Positions 46,424-55,370 of a DNA stretch of 64,000 bases are shown in pieces. Under the pieces are notes generated by a model. The model was not told the DNA's origin and did no database searches. It saw only the letters and a program-made list of their open reading frames with translations. This stretch comes from Eggerthella sinensis (GTDB lineage: Bacteria > Actinomycetota > Coriobacteriia > Coriobacteriales > Eggerthellaceae). Position 1 is the stretch's first letter. Every line of letters starts with the position of its first letter. The position numbers were made by a program, and so were the translations under genes. The stretch covers positions 124,001 through 188,000 of the forward strand of contig NZ_PPTT01000005.1 of NCBI RefSeq assembly GCF_003339815.1, read 5' to 3'.

Positions 46424-48646
46424 TTAACGTTTCGCCTTCTTGTATTCGATCTTTCGCCGAAAATACTCTTTCAACCGAGGATCATAGTTCGGGTATCGAT
46501 GAAGATCCTGATGCGTATTGATTTCCAGAATCTTAAAAGCATCATTCGTTATCGCAACATCAAAACCCAAATACTCAAGCTGGGCAATGTACACGCATAT
46601 ATCTCGAACGGTTTGCTTAACCTCATCCCAATGAGGAATAAAACCGTCTATTCCAACTCCACTATCCGGATGCCGTACACAAGGCGTCACATTATGGTTC
46701 GAGGATAGCTCGCCTGAATGAAGACGCCCGGATTCGATGTCAACACGCGCAAAAATACCCCCATTGCTCACATTGTCGGTGAGGCCCGTCTTGTTAGTAG
46801 CGATCCTTGCATAAGCATCGAGAATGCAAGGATCGGAAACCCGAGTATTTACCACCGTGATGCGAATAGTCGAAACAGCATGCGGCGAGAGCTTTTTCAT
46901 AAAATCATGGGGTTCGATATACTCCGTAATGATGTAGTTTTCATCGAACCCATGTAATATGGATAGCATTTCATCAGCGGATTTTGCTTCATTATTCAAA
47001 AAATAAGAACCATGTTCGCTGTATTCAAGCTTGCAAAATCCGATGCCCCTCGATCCTTCCGTCGGCTTTGCAACCAGCACACCCTTCTTCCTCAGCAGAC
47101 TTAAAACGGAATCGAATCCTCCGCGATCCTCAAGTGGACAGTCCATCATCGGAGCGCATACCATTCCCTGACTACGAGTCATGATGTGAAAATAGTACTT
47201 CGGCAAAAATTCACGATACCTATCCAGCACATATCGGAAACTGACCTTATCGTATACCCACTTTCTATATTCGCAGTTGATGGGCCTCAACCATCGGTAT
47301 TCCCTGTCGGACAAGAACTCGCTGTAGTTATCATCCGTCAGCCCATACTGTTTGATACGATAAGAAAAGAAGCCTTTGTCATGAGCCCAATTTATTTCTT
47401 TCCTATGAAGCGTGCTGCTTTGCGAATCAATGCGTAAATCGCGCTTCCAACTTCGATACATATACCCCATAAAACCGGTCTTATCGAGAATCCAAAGATC
47501 AGAACACTTACGTAACACCTGTCTTGCGATCTGCAAGAAGCCGCCGCGCTTCCGCTTTGCGTCCAACGCACTATCGAGATACCTCCACAAATCATCGTCG
47601 TCCGTCTTCCCCCAAAAAAGCTGCGGACATGCTGATATCTCAACAACCTTAAAAGAGCGCTCACAGACGACTACTTTGAATCCAAGGTATTCGAGTTCTG
47701 GCACGTATGCGGAAGCCGACAAAACAGCAGACACGAGGTCATCCCAAAGCGGAACAGCTTCGTATTCGAGATGCGATCCGTGCTGTTCTGATACTGAAAT
47801 CGAACCTGAAATTATCCCTGTCGTTTTATCTATCGTCCTAATCTGAGACCGAGATGTATGGTCGTCGAGCACCGTATAGACCTGAACGATCTCAGGAGAC
47901 ACGCCGTCAAGATTGCATACTACGAACTGAACGGCACGCGCTTGCAAAGCACCTGCCTCGCCAAGCGAGTGCGACTTATCCATATCCTCAAGCACGATAC
48001 TACGCGCCGGCATGCCCTCAAGAACGGCGGTGATTTCCGATCGGGACGATGGAACTCCCTCTTGAAAAAACGTGCCCTTTTCATACGATAGACTAATTCC
48101 GCGCGACGCCCCCTCGGACAATGATGGATCGCCCTTGGGACTCTTCACGATAAGGTTGGCACCTTCGCGTAGGAGTTTTTCTATTGCATCGCAATCGCAT
48201 CCCTCGCAAGCTGGGGCATCCTGCAGGGGGACATAAACCGTCGTTCCCTCTTTTTTAATGAGCGAGTAGTAGTATTTCGGAAACAAGTCACCATAGCGAT
48301 CGAACACATACCGAACCGTTAGGGGATCATTGACGAGTCGGTTGAATTTACCCTGCAGCGGGTATAAGTACAAATACCAATAGTCGGACAAACCTCGCAG
48401 GTGATCACGGCCGCAATCGCCAATCTGGGTGAAATCTTCAACCGAAAAACCCTTGCGATGAATTCGACGGAGCTCTCTTGAACTCATGTTCGAAAACTCA
48501 AATTCATCGCTTTGCTCAAGATAAGCCCAGTACGAGGATCCCCGCGGAGAGAATCCACGCAATATGCGCATAGCCTTTTGAAGCGCCCGACGGATATGTC
48601 GGGCGCTTCGCGTCATGCTTCTTTGATTACCCACAAACAGCTCCAT
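46424..48646 (-). CDS. Second tandem sugar-transfer-associated ATP-grasp protein
   Basis: A 740-residue protein with the same two-domain plan as its neighbour at 44170. The C-half has LVAKPTEGSRGIGFCKLEY and ILEINTHQDLHRY and looks active. The N-half has LIVKSPKGDPSLSEGASRGI and VVEISACPQLFWG, with Ser in place of the metal-binding Asn. The two proteins are paralogues, so the duplication of the domain came before duplication of the gene. The gene lies 38 bases after the CEOS-like gene. ATG at 48646 is preceded by only a weak ribosome site. Confidence 0.8.
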   Translation of the reverse strand: MELFVGNQRSMTRSARHIRRALQKAMRILRGFSPRGSSYWAYLEQSDEFEFSNMSSRELRRIHRKGFSVEDFTQIGDCGRDHLRGLSDYWYLYLYPLQGKFNRLVNDPLTVRYVFDRYGDLFPKYYYSLIKKEGTTVYVPLQDAPACEGCDCDAIEKLLREGANLIVKSPKGDPSLSEGASRGISLSYEKGTFFQEGVPSSRSEITAVLEGMPARSIVLEDMDKSHSLGEAGALQARAVQFVVCNLDGVSPEIVQVYTVLDDHTSRSQIRTIDKTTGIISGSISVSEQHGSHLEYEAVPLWDDLVSAVLSASAYVPELEYLGFKVVVCERSFKVVEISACPQLFWGKTDDDDLWRYLDSALDAKRKRGGFLQIARQVLRKCSDLWILDKTGFMGYMYRSWKRDLRIDSQSSTLHRKEINWAHDKGFFSYRIKQYGLTDDNYSEFLSDREYRWLRPINCEYRKWVYDKVSFRYVLDRYREFLPKYYFHIMTRSQGMVCAPMMDCPLEDRGGFDSVLSLLRKKGVLVAKPTEGSRGIGFCKLEYSEHGSYFLNNEAKSADEMLSILHGFDENYIITEYIEPHDFMKKLSPHAVSTIRITVVNTRVSDPCILDAYARIATNKTGLTDNVSNGGIFARVDIESGRLHSGELSSNHNVTPCVRHPDSGVGIDGFIPHWDEVKQTVRDICVYIAQLEYLGFDVAITNDAFKILEINTHQDLHRYPNYDPRLKEYFRRKIEYKKAKR

Positions 48647-48684
48647 GAAACCCGAAACGCATCAGCCTGCCCGCATGAAACGAA

Positions 48685-49659
48685 TCACTCACAAAAAAGC
48701 CCTCTCGCTTCTCTGAAAGAGCGGATTCGCTCATCCTGAATGCGACCTCCCCTGATAACGGTCGCCTCCTGAACGTTGCCAGGGTATTCCCCCTCTATCA
48801 TGATGTCGATGTATTTCGAAATTCCCGAGCTCAGAGTTTTAGTAACAGTAATGGGGTACATTGCGGGCGTGTTGTCAACCGCGTAATGGATTACCCCATC
48901 CACTTCATATACGGGGTCCTCAATTGTCGTCGCACGCGTTGTCTCAACTTCAAGACCTGGGTCGCAACTGATATCAATGATCATCGTACCAGTCTTCATT
49001 TTAGAGAGGTCTTCTCGATAGATTATTCTGTCCGTACGGTTTGTATCCCACATAACACAATTAACGAGAACGTCATAATCGAACATATTTTTACGGAAAA
49101 GCTTCTCCAACCTTCTAGGATACACGTCCACCTCCGCACCAAGCCCGTGGAGAATGCGCATTGCCCCCTTCGCCGTCTGGCCATTGCCCAAAATCGCAAC
49201 ACGTGTATCATAGGGCATTTTCCCGCAGTACATATACGCCTGCAACACACCCGCTTCGCCAGCAATCTCTCTGTTTCTGTAAAAAATGTATCGACCGTCC
49301 TCGAATATCTCTTCCCATGCAACCACCGTATGAGACCCCTTGATCACGGAGCTGGTAAAGTCGAGGGACTGCACGGCATGCGCCCACCCGAACAGGACTT
49401 TTCCATCCTCAATGTCGTCGAGATAATCAGCATCGCCCAACTTGACATCGGTGATGATATCGCATGCGAGGCACTCTTCCCGAGATACGATATGAGCTCC
49501 CAAACTTGCATAATCCTCATCCGAAAACCCGACCGATTCCCCATACCCCTGCTCGAAGTAGAGCGAATCCCTATGCTTTATCGACTGGAAATCGGTCGGA
49601 ATAAGAGCTCGTCTCTTCTCACCGCATTTGTGGCTCTTAACGAATCCCATCGTCTTCAT
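48685..49659 (-). CDS. N5-(carboxyethyl)ornithine synthase homologue
   Basis: A 324-residue protein of the alanine dehydrogenase/PNT fold. It begins MGFVKSHKCGEKRRALIPTD and has the NAD(P)-binding GNGQTAKGAMRILHGLGAEVDVY and the C-terminal VDNTPAMYPITVTKTLSSGISKY, all typical of carboxyethylornithine synthase. That enzyme condenses pyruvate with the side-chain amine of ornithine or lysine and reduces the product with NADPH. Here it is surrounded by ATP-grasp ligases, so it may make an amino-acid substituent for the wall polymer. ATG at 49659 follows GGGAGG by eight bases. Confidence 0.87.
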   Translation of the reverse strand: MKTMGFVKSHKCGEKRRALIPTDFQSIKHRDSLYFEQGYGESVGFSDEDYASLGAHIVSREECLACDIITDVKLGDADYLDDIEDGKVLFGWAHAVQSLDFTSSVIKGSHTVVAWEEIFEDGRYIFYRNREIAGEAGVLQAYMYCGKMPYDTRVAILGNGQTAKGAMRILHGLGAEVDVYPRRLEKLFRKNMFDYDVLVNCVMWDTNRTDRIIYREDLSKMKTGTMIIDISCDPGLEVETTRATTIEDPVYEVDGVIHYAVDNTPAMYPITVTKTLSSGISKYIDIMIEGEYPGNVQEATVIRGGRIQDERIRSFREARGLFCE

Positions 49660-49736
49660 AATCAAAACCTCCCAAAATTGCGCTAGTATGCCCACGCCAA
49701 CAAGCTCGGCGCATCAACACGTACTTATTCTTCGAT

Positions 49737-50285
49737 TCAATTCTTCGATTCGTGACGGAGAACGAAACTGTCGTAGTCCTCAGGGCAATTGAAATCCATC
49801 GTTTCATCGGATACGATGCAAAAACCGCCTCCGATCTCGCGGCCCTCGAGCGGCATTTCATTGTACAGATGATACACTTGCCAGCCTTTCGCATCGTCTA
49901 TCTCCCTCGCTACTATCTTCCCGCGAAGAATCTCAATGCATTGCCGAAGAATGGCGCCTCGTTTTACTCTCACCGCATAGATCGATGTCGCGCTTCCCCA
50001 GAAAAGCATTCCTTCACACGGTGTGCTCAGAATGCTCTCCATGACTTCGTTCGTGTAGAACACATCGCCGTACAAGAAACATGTTTCGTCTTCAATTAAT
50101 TCAAAGCAAAATCGATCCAACTCGTATGCGTCCCGCTCGGGAGAATGCCGACGCGCTTGCGGGATTTCATACCGCTCATCCGAAGAGGATATAACCACCT
50201 CTGCTTCAGGATTGAGCTCTTTGACCAATCTCACCGTCCGTTCGAGAAGCGTCTCGCCATCGACGACCGAAAGATGTTTCGGCAC
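49737..50285 (-). CDS. Sugar-nucleotidyltransferase-like protein, abnormal start
   Basis: A nucleotidyltransferase of at least 182 residues with PKHLSVVDGETLLERTVRLV, CFLYGDVFYTN and a C-terminal ETMDFNCPEDY. From the GTG at 50285 it lacks the glycine-rich nucleotide loop. That loop is encoded in the same frame directly upstream (KLSNGFRGSRWGNYRSV, about 50333-50286), inside the end of the preceding ATP-grasp gene, but no ATG, GTG or TTG is available there. The true start may be a rare codon such as ATT near 50354, or a frame change is involved. It overlaps the ATP-grasp gene by 55 bases. Confidence 0.72.
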   Translation of the reverse strand: MPKHLSVVDGETLLERTVRLVKELNPEAEVVISSSDERYEIPQARRHSPERDAYELDRFCFELIEDETCFLYGDVFYTNEVMESILSTPCEGMLFWGSATSIYAVRVKRGAILRQCIEILRGKIVAREIDDAKGWQVYHLYNEMPLEGREIGGGFCIVSDETMDFNCPEDYDSFVLRHESKN

Positions 50286-51520
50286 ACTGCGGTAATTCCC
50301 CCATCGGCTTCCTCGAAAGCCATTCGATAGCTTCGTTGCAGGGAGTCGCGGAATCCGTAGAGAATTACACCAAGATGTTCTATTGCGAATACGTTCCTGC
50401 TATATTTAGTGTTCGTCGTGAGGAACGGCCGGCTATAGAGAGGGGTGTCGTGCGCTGCGTAATTATGGCCAACTTTGTGAAATCGGTAAAAATCTCCGAG
50501 CTCATTGTCCTTTTGCGGCCCCCATAATTGAATGATGTTGACTCCAGAACTTGTATTCGCTTCGATGATACATACACCTTGAGAAGTCAGCAGCACATCC
50601 CACGCCGTGAACGGCGCAAAAGGAAAACGTCTTGCTAAAGATAAAATTTCATCTTTAACCTCGGGCCAATCAGGCACGACGGCTCCTTGTATTTGGTATC
50701 CAGAATCGGGGTGCACCTGAGAAGCCCCTAATGCATGCAGCGAGCGCGCCTCAGAGAGCTCACCGGTCTCCAGATCAATCATGGCGACCAACCCTCCTCG
50801 ACTTCCGTTGTCGACGGGAATTGTCTCGTGAGTTCCGATACGGAGCACCGCGAAAAACACTTTATACGTGCCAGTTGAGGGATCGCGTAAGGTAATCACC
50901 CTCATTGTATTGGTAGTCTTGTCATAGATTTCGTCTAGAAACGGATGCTGCTTCACGGCCTTGGAGAGAAACCACGCGTCTTTTGATTCCAAAAACGAAA
51001 CGAATTCCGTCTCCGTCAGAAGATCGCCATCGACGACAATGCCTCCATCTGCCTTTTCGAGACGAAAAACGTCTTTCCCTTTACCTGCAGCTATAGGCTT
51101 CATGAACAAAGCTCCTTCGTCCGACAAAGCTTTTATCACATCGCCGTAGGTTCTATATCCGTCTGCAGAATCGGAGCACAGCGAGACGATTTTACCCTTA
51201 TTCTTCATCAGAAGATTTTCCGGCACCGTTATATATCGGCTCAATACCTCAGAGCATATGATCTTATTGTTGTACATTTGATCGAATGGTTCATTTATCC
51301 AGCGCGAACGATACCAATCGAATTCCGATAGGTACTCACGTCTGTCGTTGTGCTTAAAATCGTAAAGAACATACTGGTCGGCAAGATACCCGCCGCATAT
51401 GTTCATTCTGAGCTTAGTAAAAAAATTCACATCGAAATGATTCGGTGCAAAGAGTATTCGCCTCAACCAGAGCAACGAGAGCTTTGCGATTTTGACGCAC
51501 CGCTTTACTGCATTCCACAT
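50231..51520 (-). CDS. Single-domain sugar-transfer-associated ATP-grasp protein
   Basis: A 429-residue protein with one ATPgrasp_ST-like domain (about 90-365). The ATP-grasp loop reads LFMKPIAAGKGKDVFRLEK and the metal site CIIEANTSSGVNIIQ. It lacks the duplicated half of the proteins at 44170 and 46424. A tail of about 60 residues overlaps the next gene in another frame. ATG at 51520 is preferred because it starts four bases after the upstream stop. Its reaction is unknown; the context suggests ATP-dependent linkage of an acid to a polymer component. Confidence 0.82.
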   Translation of the reverse strand: MWNAVKRCVKIAKLSLLWLRRILFAPNHFDVNFFTKLRMNICGGYLADQYVLYDFKHNDRREYLSEFDWYRSRWINEPFDQMYNNKIICSEVLSRYITVPENLLMKNKGKIVSLCSDSADGYRTYGDVIKALSDEGALFMKPIAAGKGKDVFRLEKADGGIVVDGDLLTETEFVSFLESKDAWFLSKAVKQHPFLDEIYDKTTNTMRVITLRDPSTGTYKVFFAVLRIGTHETIPVDNGSRGGLVAMIDLETGELSEARSLHALGASQVHPDSGYQIQGAVVPDWPEVKDEILSLARRFPFAPFTAWDVLLTSQGVCIIEANTSSGVNIIQLWGPQKDNELGDFYRFHKVGHNYAAHDTPLYSRPFLTTNTKYSRNVFAIEHLGVILYGFRDSLQRSYRMAFEEADGGITAVCRNIFRSSMARRFSNGR

Positions 51521-51524
51521 AGTT

Positions 51525-52679
51525 TCACCGGCCCTCGCCCTTAGATGCCAAACCAGCCTCGTCGAAAACAACATCAGCGATCGATTCTGTTGACTTACCT
51601 ATGCAATCAAAAAGAAAGTTATCCCTATATCGCTCAAACGCATCGAAAGGATACGGCTTCGACAACGCTGCAGAAAGGTCAATGGCACTCTCAAAAACAC
51701 AACCGGGCATCTCTTCATACAAATCAACGTTCATACCAGTCGTACGTTCATACAATTCATAATCATACGCGTAGTACAAGGTCTTCACCCGTAACGCAGC
51801 CGCCTCAAGCGCAATGGCGGAATAATCGGTAATAAGATACTCCGCAACCGTAAGTAATTCCATTGCGGACACCGAGGGGCATCTTTTTGCACGACAGTCA
51901 TTCTCCATTGCTTGATTTGGATGAGGCTTGACGACAACACAGTACTTCTCCAGATCAAGAGCATCCAGTAAAGAGGCCAAATCTGTTTTTCCAACTCGTC
52001 TGAATGTTGGTGCGTACAAAATTACAGGCTTCTCGGACAGATCCGGAAATAGCGAGAAGATGTTCTTTCGTATGGAATTCGAATTCTGCAACAAATAGTC
52101 AATGCGTGGCAGTCCCACATTTCGAATTGCGGTCTCTGGGACACCGAACGCTTCAGCGTAAAAACGATTCCACCGCTTGCCACCCGCAATGACAAAGTCG
52201 TATCCATGATGCATTTTGAGTACGCGGGCCGTTTCGCCATCTCTTCCCCCAGGCTGATCAAGAGCTTGGCGACCAGATTGCTTTATTTTACCGAGGGCGT
52301 GCCACATTTGAATCACCCTCAATTCTGGTTTATGATTCAACAACGAAACGGGAGGCCAGTACGAATCGAGCACGCACACCTTGGATGTTGCCAAATGGTA
52401 CAAGCTCTTCATCAGGCACGTCGCAAAGATAATCTTACTTGCTGGAGACCGTTTAACTCTGCAACATATGCAGACAACTCGCACATCGGGACAACGTTTC
52501 TTGAGCTCTTCGATAAGCAAAGAGGCATCCAAGGACAGAACATCACTCTGCCTACTAAGGAACAGTATTTTTTTACTATCAGTACGGAACAATTTCATCG
52601 GCATGTAGCATAGGAAAAGAAATGCTCTGATCACAAGGAGTAGAAACACCTTTGTGCGGCTCTTGAATTCATGCAGCAC
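51525..52679 (-). CDS. CDP-glycerol:polyglycerophosphate glycerophosphotransferase-family protein
   Basis: A 384-residue TagB/TagF-family enzyme with an N-terminal membrane-associated helix. The GT-B-like core has VIQMWHALGKIKQSG, PVILYAPTFRRVGK, VVVKPHPNQ and LITDYSAIALEAA, the catalytic and CDP-binding segments. It would transfer a glycerol-phosphate or similar CDP-activated unit to a lipid-linked acceptor. No TagD cytidylyltransferase was seen, so CDP-glycerol must come from elsewhere or the substrate differs. GTG at 52679 starts 11 bases after the ABC ATPase gene. Confidence 0.9.
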   Translation of the reverse strand: MLHEFKSRTKVFLLLVIRAFLFLCYMPMKLFRTDSKKILFLSRQSDVLSLDASLLIEELKKRCPDVRVVCICCRVKRSPASKIIFATCLMKSLYHLATSKVCVLDSYWPPVSLLNHKPELRVIQMWHALGKIKQSGRQALDQPGGRDGETARVLKMHHGYDFVIAGGKRWNRFYAEAFGVPETAIRNVGLPRIDYLLQNSNSIRKNIFSLFPDLSEKPVILYAPTFRRVGKTDLASLLDALDLEKYCVVVKPHPNQAMENDCRAKRCPSVSAMELLTVAEYLITDYSAIALEAAALRVKTLYYAYDYELYERTTGMNVDLYEEMPGCVFESAIDLSAALSKPYPFDAFERYRDNFLFDCIGKSTESIADVVFDEAGLASKGEGR

Positions 52680-52690
52680 CAGACGGCCCT

Positions 52691-53491
52691 CTAAAAATTC
52701 TTCTCGTAATAGGTCGTGGCATCATCAATGCAGCCATCGAACACTTTCGTCCCCTCATTCAGCACGATGCCTCTACTGCAAAATTCCTTTGCCGTAGAGG
52801 AAGCATGCGTAACGAACAAAACCGTTACGCTTTCATCCATCATGATTTCGCGAATACGTTGGATGCATTTTTTCTGAAACGCCCGATCACCGACGGAAAG
52901 CGCCTCGTCTACTACAAGTATTTCAGGATCTATAGCCACGGCAAACGCAAAACCCAAACGCGCTTTCATACCGCTCGAATACGTACGCATGGGCTGGTCT
53001 ACATAGAGGCCCAATTCGGCAAACTCTATGATGGCCGGCTCGATATCTTTAATTTCAGAATTCCTGAGACCAAGTATCTGGCCACGGAGGGCGATGTTCT
53101 CACGCCCCGTCAATTGCATATCAAACCCAGCAGTCAGCTCCAAAAGCGCGCTTACACGCCCCTTAACTTCCACCTCCCCGCGCGTAGGATGAGTCACCCC
53201 GGTAACCATTTTCAAAGCGGTGGACTTTCCTGCACCATTCCGACCCAAAAAAGCGACTGCTTCACCTTTCTTGATCTCGAAAGACAGGTCTTTGCTCGCA
53301 TCGACGCTGCCCATGAATGAACCCTTCTTCTTATAATTGAAGATACCCAGAAAGCGTCCGCGATCATTCTTGTACAGATTATACGTCTTCGTTACATGGT
53401 CGAAGCGAATAACCACCTCATCGCTCACGCTCGTCTTATGCAACGACTTTGCGTCGCCCGGAATCTGAACCTCTTTATCACTAGAGGACAT
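52691..53491 (-). CDS. Polymer-export ABC ATPase (TagH/Wzt-like, short)
   Basis: A 266-residue ATPase. Walker A is GRNGAGKST, the signature region is YSSGMKARLGFAFA, Walker B is ILVVDEALSVGD and the switch His is in VTHASST. The segment TYNLYKNDRGRFLGIF before Walker A is typical of teichoic-acid and O-antigen exporters. There is no C-terminal substrate-binding domain. ATG at 53491 follows GGAGG and overlaps the permease stop by 11 bases. Confidence 0.93.
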   Translation of the reverse strand: MSSSDKEVQIPGDAKSLHKTSVSDEVVIRFDHVTKTYNLYKNDRGRFLGIFNYKKKGSFMGSVDASKDLSFEIKKGEAVAFLGRNGAGKSTALKMVTGVTHPTRGEVEVKGRVSALLELTAGFDMQLTGRENIALRGQILGLRNSEIKDIEPAIIEFAELGLYVDQPMRTYSSGMKARLGFAFAVAIDPEILVVDEALSVGDRAFQKKCIQRIREIMMDESVTVLFVTHASSTAKEFCSRGIVLNEGTKVFDGCIDDATTYYEKNF

Positions 53492-54308
53492 CGGATACCT
53501 CCTCGTTAAACCTCTGATAGACGAACAAGGCGGCGATGAGCGTGATAGAGAATACGACGGCAAATCCTATGCACATGCCAGGATCCTCCCAAAACCAGGT
53601 TTTGTCGTAAAAAGCACCGCGAAACGCTGAGGCAAAAAATGTGATCGGATTAAAGTTCAAAAGAGACTGCACCCATTCGATATGAATGCTTTTAACGTTG
53701 AACAAAACTCCCGAAAGCCAAAAAAACGGTGTGGACATAGCTCCCATGAGGTTTTTTACATCTTTGCTCATAGCCGAGAGCTGCGAGAAAAGAATTGATA
53801 CCACATCCCAAAACAAAAACATCAGAAGAAGGAGCACAGGAACCTGCAAAAGGTATACATCGAGCGGCATGCCGCATGCAAAATAGATCACGAACAGAAC
53901 AGCCATGAGCATCAGCTGCACAACCATAGTCGCACCCGTATATATGGTAGAAATACCGCTCAGAGGAAACTTAATCTTGTTCACCAGATAGGGATACCGA
54001 TGCAAAACATCGATTCCCGAGCCAAGCATATCCTGCATGAAAAACCACGGGATGAGGCCAGCGCATAACCACAGTATGTACGGAGGAGCCCCTTCAACAT
54101 TGCTTCCCGCACGAAGTCCGATCTCCAATGCAAACCAGAAGCAGAAGATATACATTGCGGGCTTGATAAAAAACCAAGCCCATCCAAGGACGGCACCGCG
54201 GCTCTTCTTCACTAATTCGAAAATCGCCAAGCGACTAATCTGCTTACGCCACTCCCAGTTGTCCCTTAATATCGTCGCCATCGTTTGCAGCACGACACTC
54301 CCATTCAA
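53481..54308 (-). CDS. Polymer-export ABC-2 permease (TagG/Wzm-like)
   Basis: A protein of about 275 residues with six predicted membrane segments. RGAVLGWAWFFIKPAMYIFCFWF and FWLSGVLFNV are typical of the TagG/Wzm family. It forms an exporter with the ATPase at 52691 and moves completed lipid-linked polymer across the membrane. The start is uncertain: TTG at 54308 or ATG at 54281, both with weak ribosome sites. Confidence 0.9.
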   Translation of the reverse strand: MNGSVVLQTMATILRDNWEWRKQISRLAIFELVKKSRGAVLGWAWFFIKPAMYIFCFWFALEIGLRAGSNVEGAPPYILWLCAGLIPWFFMQDMLGSGIDVLHRYPYLVNKIKFPLSGISTIYTGATMVVQLMLMAVLFVIYFACGMPLDVYLLQVPVLLLLMFLFWDVVSILFSQLSAMSKDVKNLMGAMSTPFFWLSGVLFNVKSIHIEWVQSLLNFNPITFFASAFRGAFYDKTWFWEDPGMCIGFAVVFSITLIAALFVYQRFNEEVSDVL

Positions 54309-54370
54309 CGCATTACACTATTGACCAAAATACTATCACAGCACACCCAAGCTTCGGCGCATATCCCGCG

Positions 54371-55360
54371 TCACGAATGCGAAGGGAGCCTCACGATCCC
54401 TTCCGGGTCATCACCTGCATCAACGACAGCCATAAGCTCAGCCCATGTTTCAGGATCCTCGCGTACGACCCATAGGCCGTCAGCATTCTCGCTCCCCGCG
54501 TACGGACCCGTTGCCGAGTAAACCGTAACATCTTCCCTATGGGTAATGAAATCTACAACGAGGTATCCGATCGAGGCCATATTCAAATTGGTTTCGGTGT
54601 TTTCCTCGAGATCCACCAACACAGCATTAGCGCTCTTTTCACTATCGAGAGAGAGAACTTTCTGAATCATGGCCATCTCAAGGTTGCGTACATTGATCTG
54701 CCGCAACGCCTCCTGATTATCGCCGTATTCTTTGCGCGCACGGGCAAGCACAAGCGCCTCAGAGCCGTCGAGCAGTTGGGATGCGCCGGCCTTGAGCGAT
54801 ATACTGTCAGCCGTCATAGGATCGGGGACCTTTACATCTTTCGGCACATCTACCGTTACCCCTCCAAGCGCGTCGATAAGCGCTTCGAACGAGGTGAACG
54901 TGGTCATCATGTAGAAGTCGATTTCGACGCCCGTCAGTTGTTCGGCAACCGCAACAACCTCTTCGGGATCGTTGTCCAGAAGTGCATCGTTGATCTTCGA
55001 TGACGACCCCTGTAACACCGTGTCCCGGGGAATACTCACGAGTGTAATGGTATAGGTTTCCGGGTCTACACGCATAAGCGTCATAACGTCGGAGTGCTGA
55101 TCAACTTGCGCATGATCCGTTTTGTTGCCGGTATACAGCGCCGTTCCCTTACGAGAGTCCGATCCGATCAACAGCACGTAGAAAGGGCTTGTCGACGAAG
55201 CTGACTCGATGGAGACGCTCCCCTCCTCCACTCGATCAGCTGTTCCGTCGAGAAACGATACCAAGCCGATGAACGCCAGAGAAAGCACCGCAACGACGGC
55301 GACCGCCGCAGCGGCCGTCCTCTTCGATTGTTTCTTTGCTGCTTCAGATATCTCTGCCAT
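54371..55360 (-). CDS. LytR-CpsA-Psr (LCP) family ligase (third copy)
   Basis: A 329-residue protein with one N-terminal membrane helix (AAAVAVVAVLSLAFIGLVSFL) and an LCP domain: LLIGSDSRKG, HSDVMTLMRVD, VSIPRDTVL, SKINDALL and ARARKEYGDNQEALRQ. It probably attaches the polymer initiated by the adjacent TagO/WecA-type enzyme to peptidoglycan. ATG at 55360 is chosen, with AAGG just upstream and ten bases after the preceding stop; a GTG at 55369 is possible. Confidence 0.9.
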   Translation of the reverse strand: MAEISEAAKKQSKRTAAAAVAVVAVLSLAFIGLVSFLDGTADRVEEGSVSIESASSTSPFYVLLIGSDSRKGTALYTGNKTDHAQVDQHSDVMTLMRVDPETYTITLVSIPRDTVLQGSSSKINDALLDNDPEEVVAVAEQLTGVEIDFYMMTTFTSFEALIDALGGVTVDVPKDVKVPDPMTADSISLKAGASQLLDGSEALVLARARKEYGDNQEALRQINVRNLEMAMIQKVLSLDSEKSANAVLVDLEENTETNLNMASIGYLVVDFITHREDVTVYSATGPYAGSENADGLWVVREDPETWAELMAVVDAGDDPEGIVRLPSHS

Positions 55361-55370
55361 AACCTTCACA

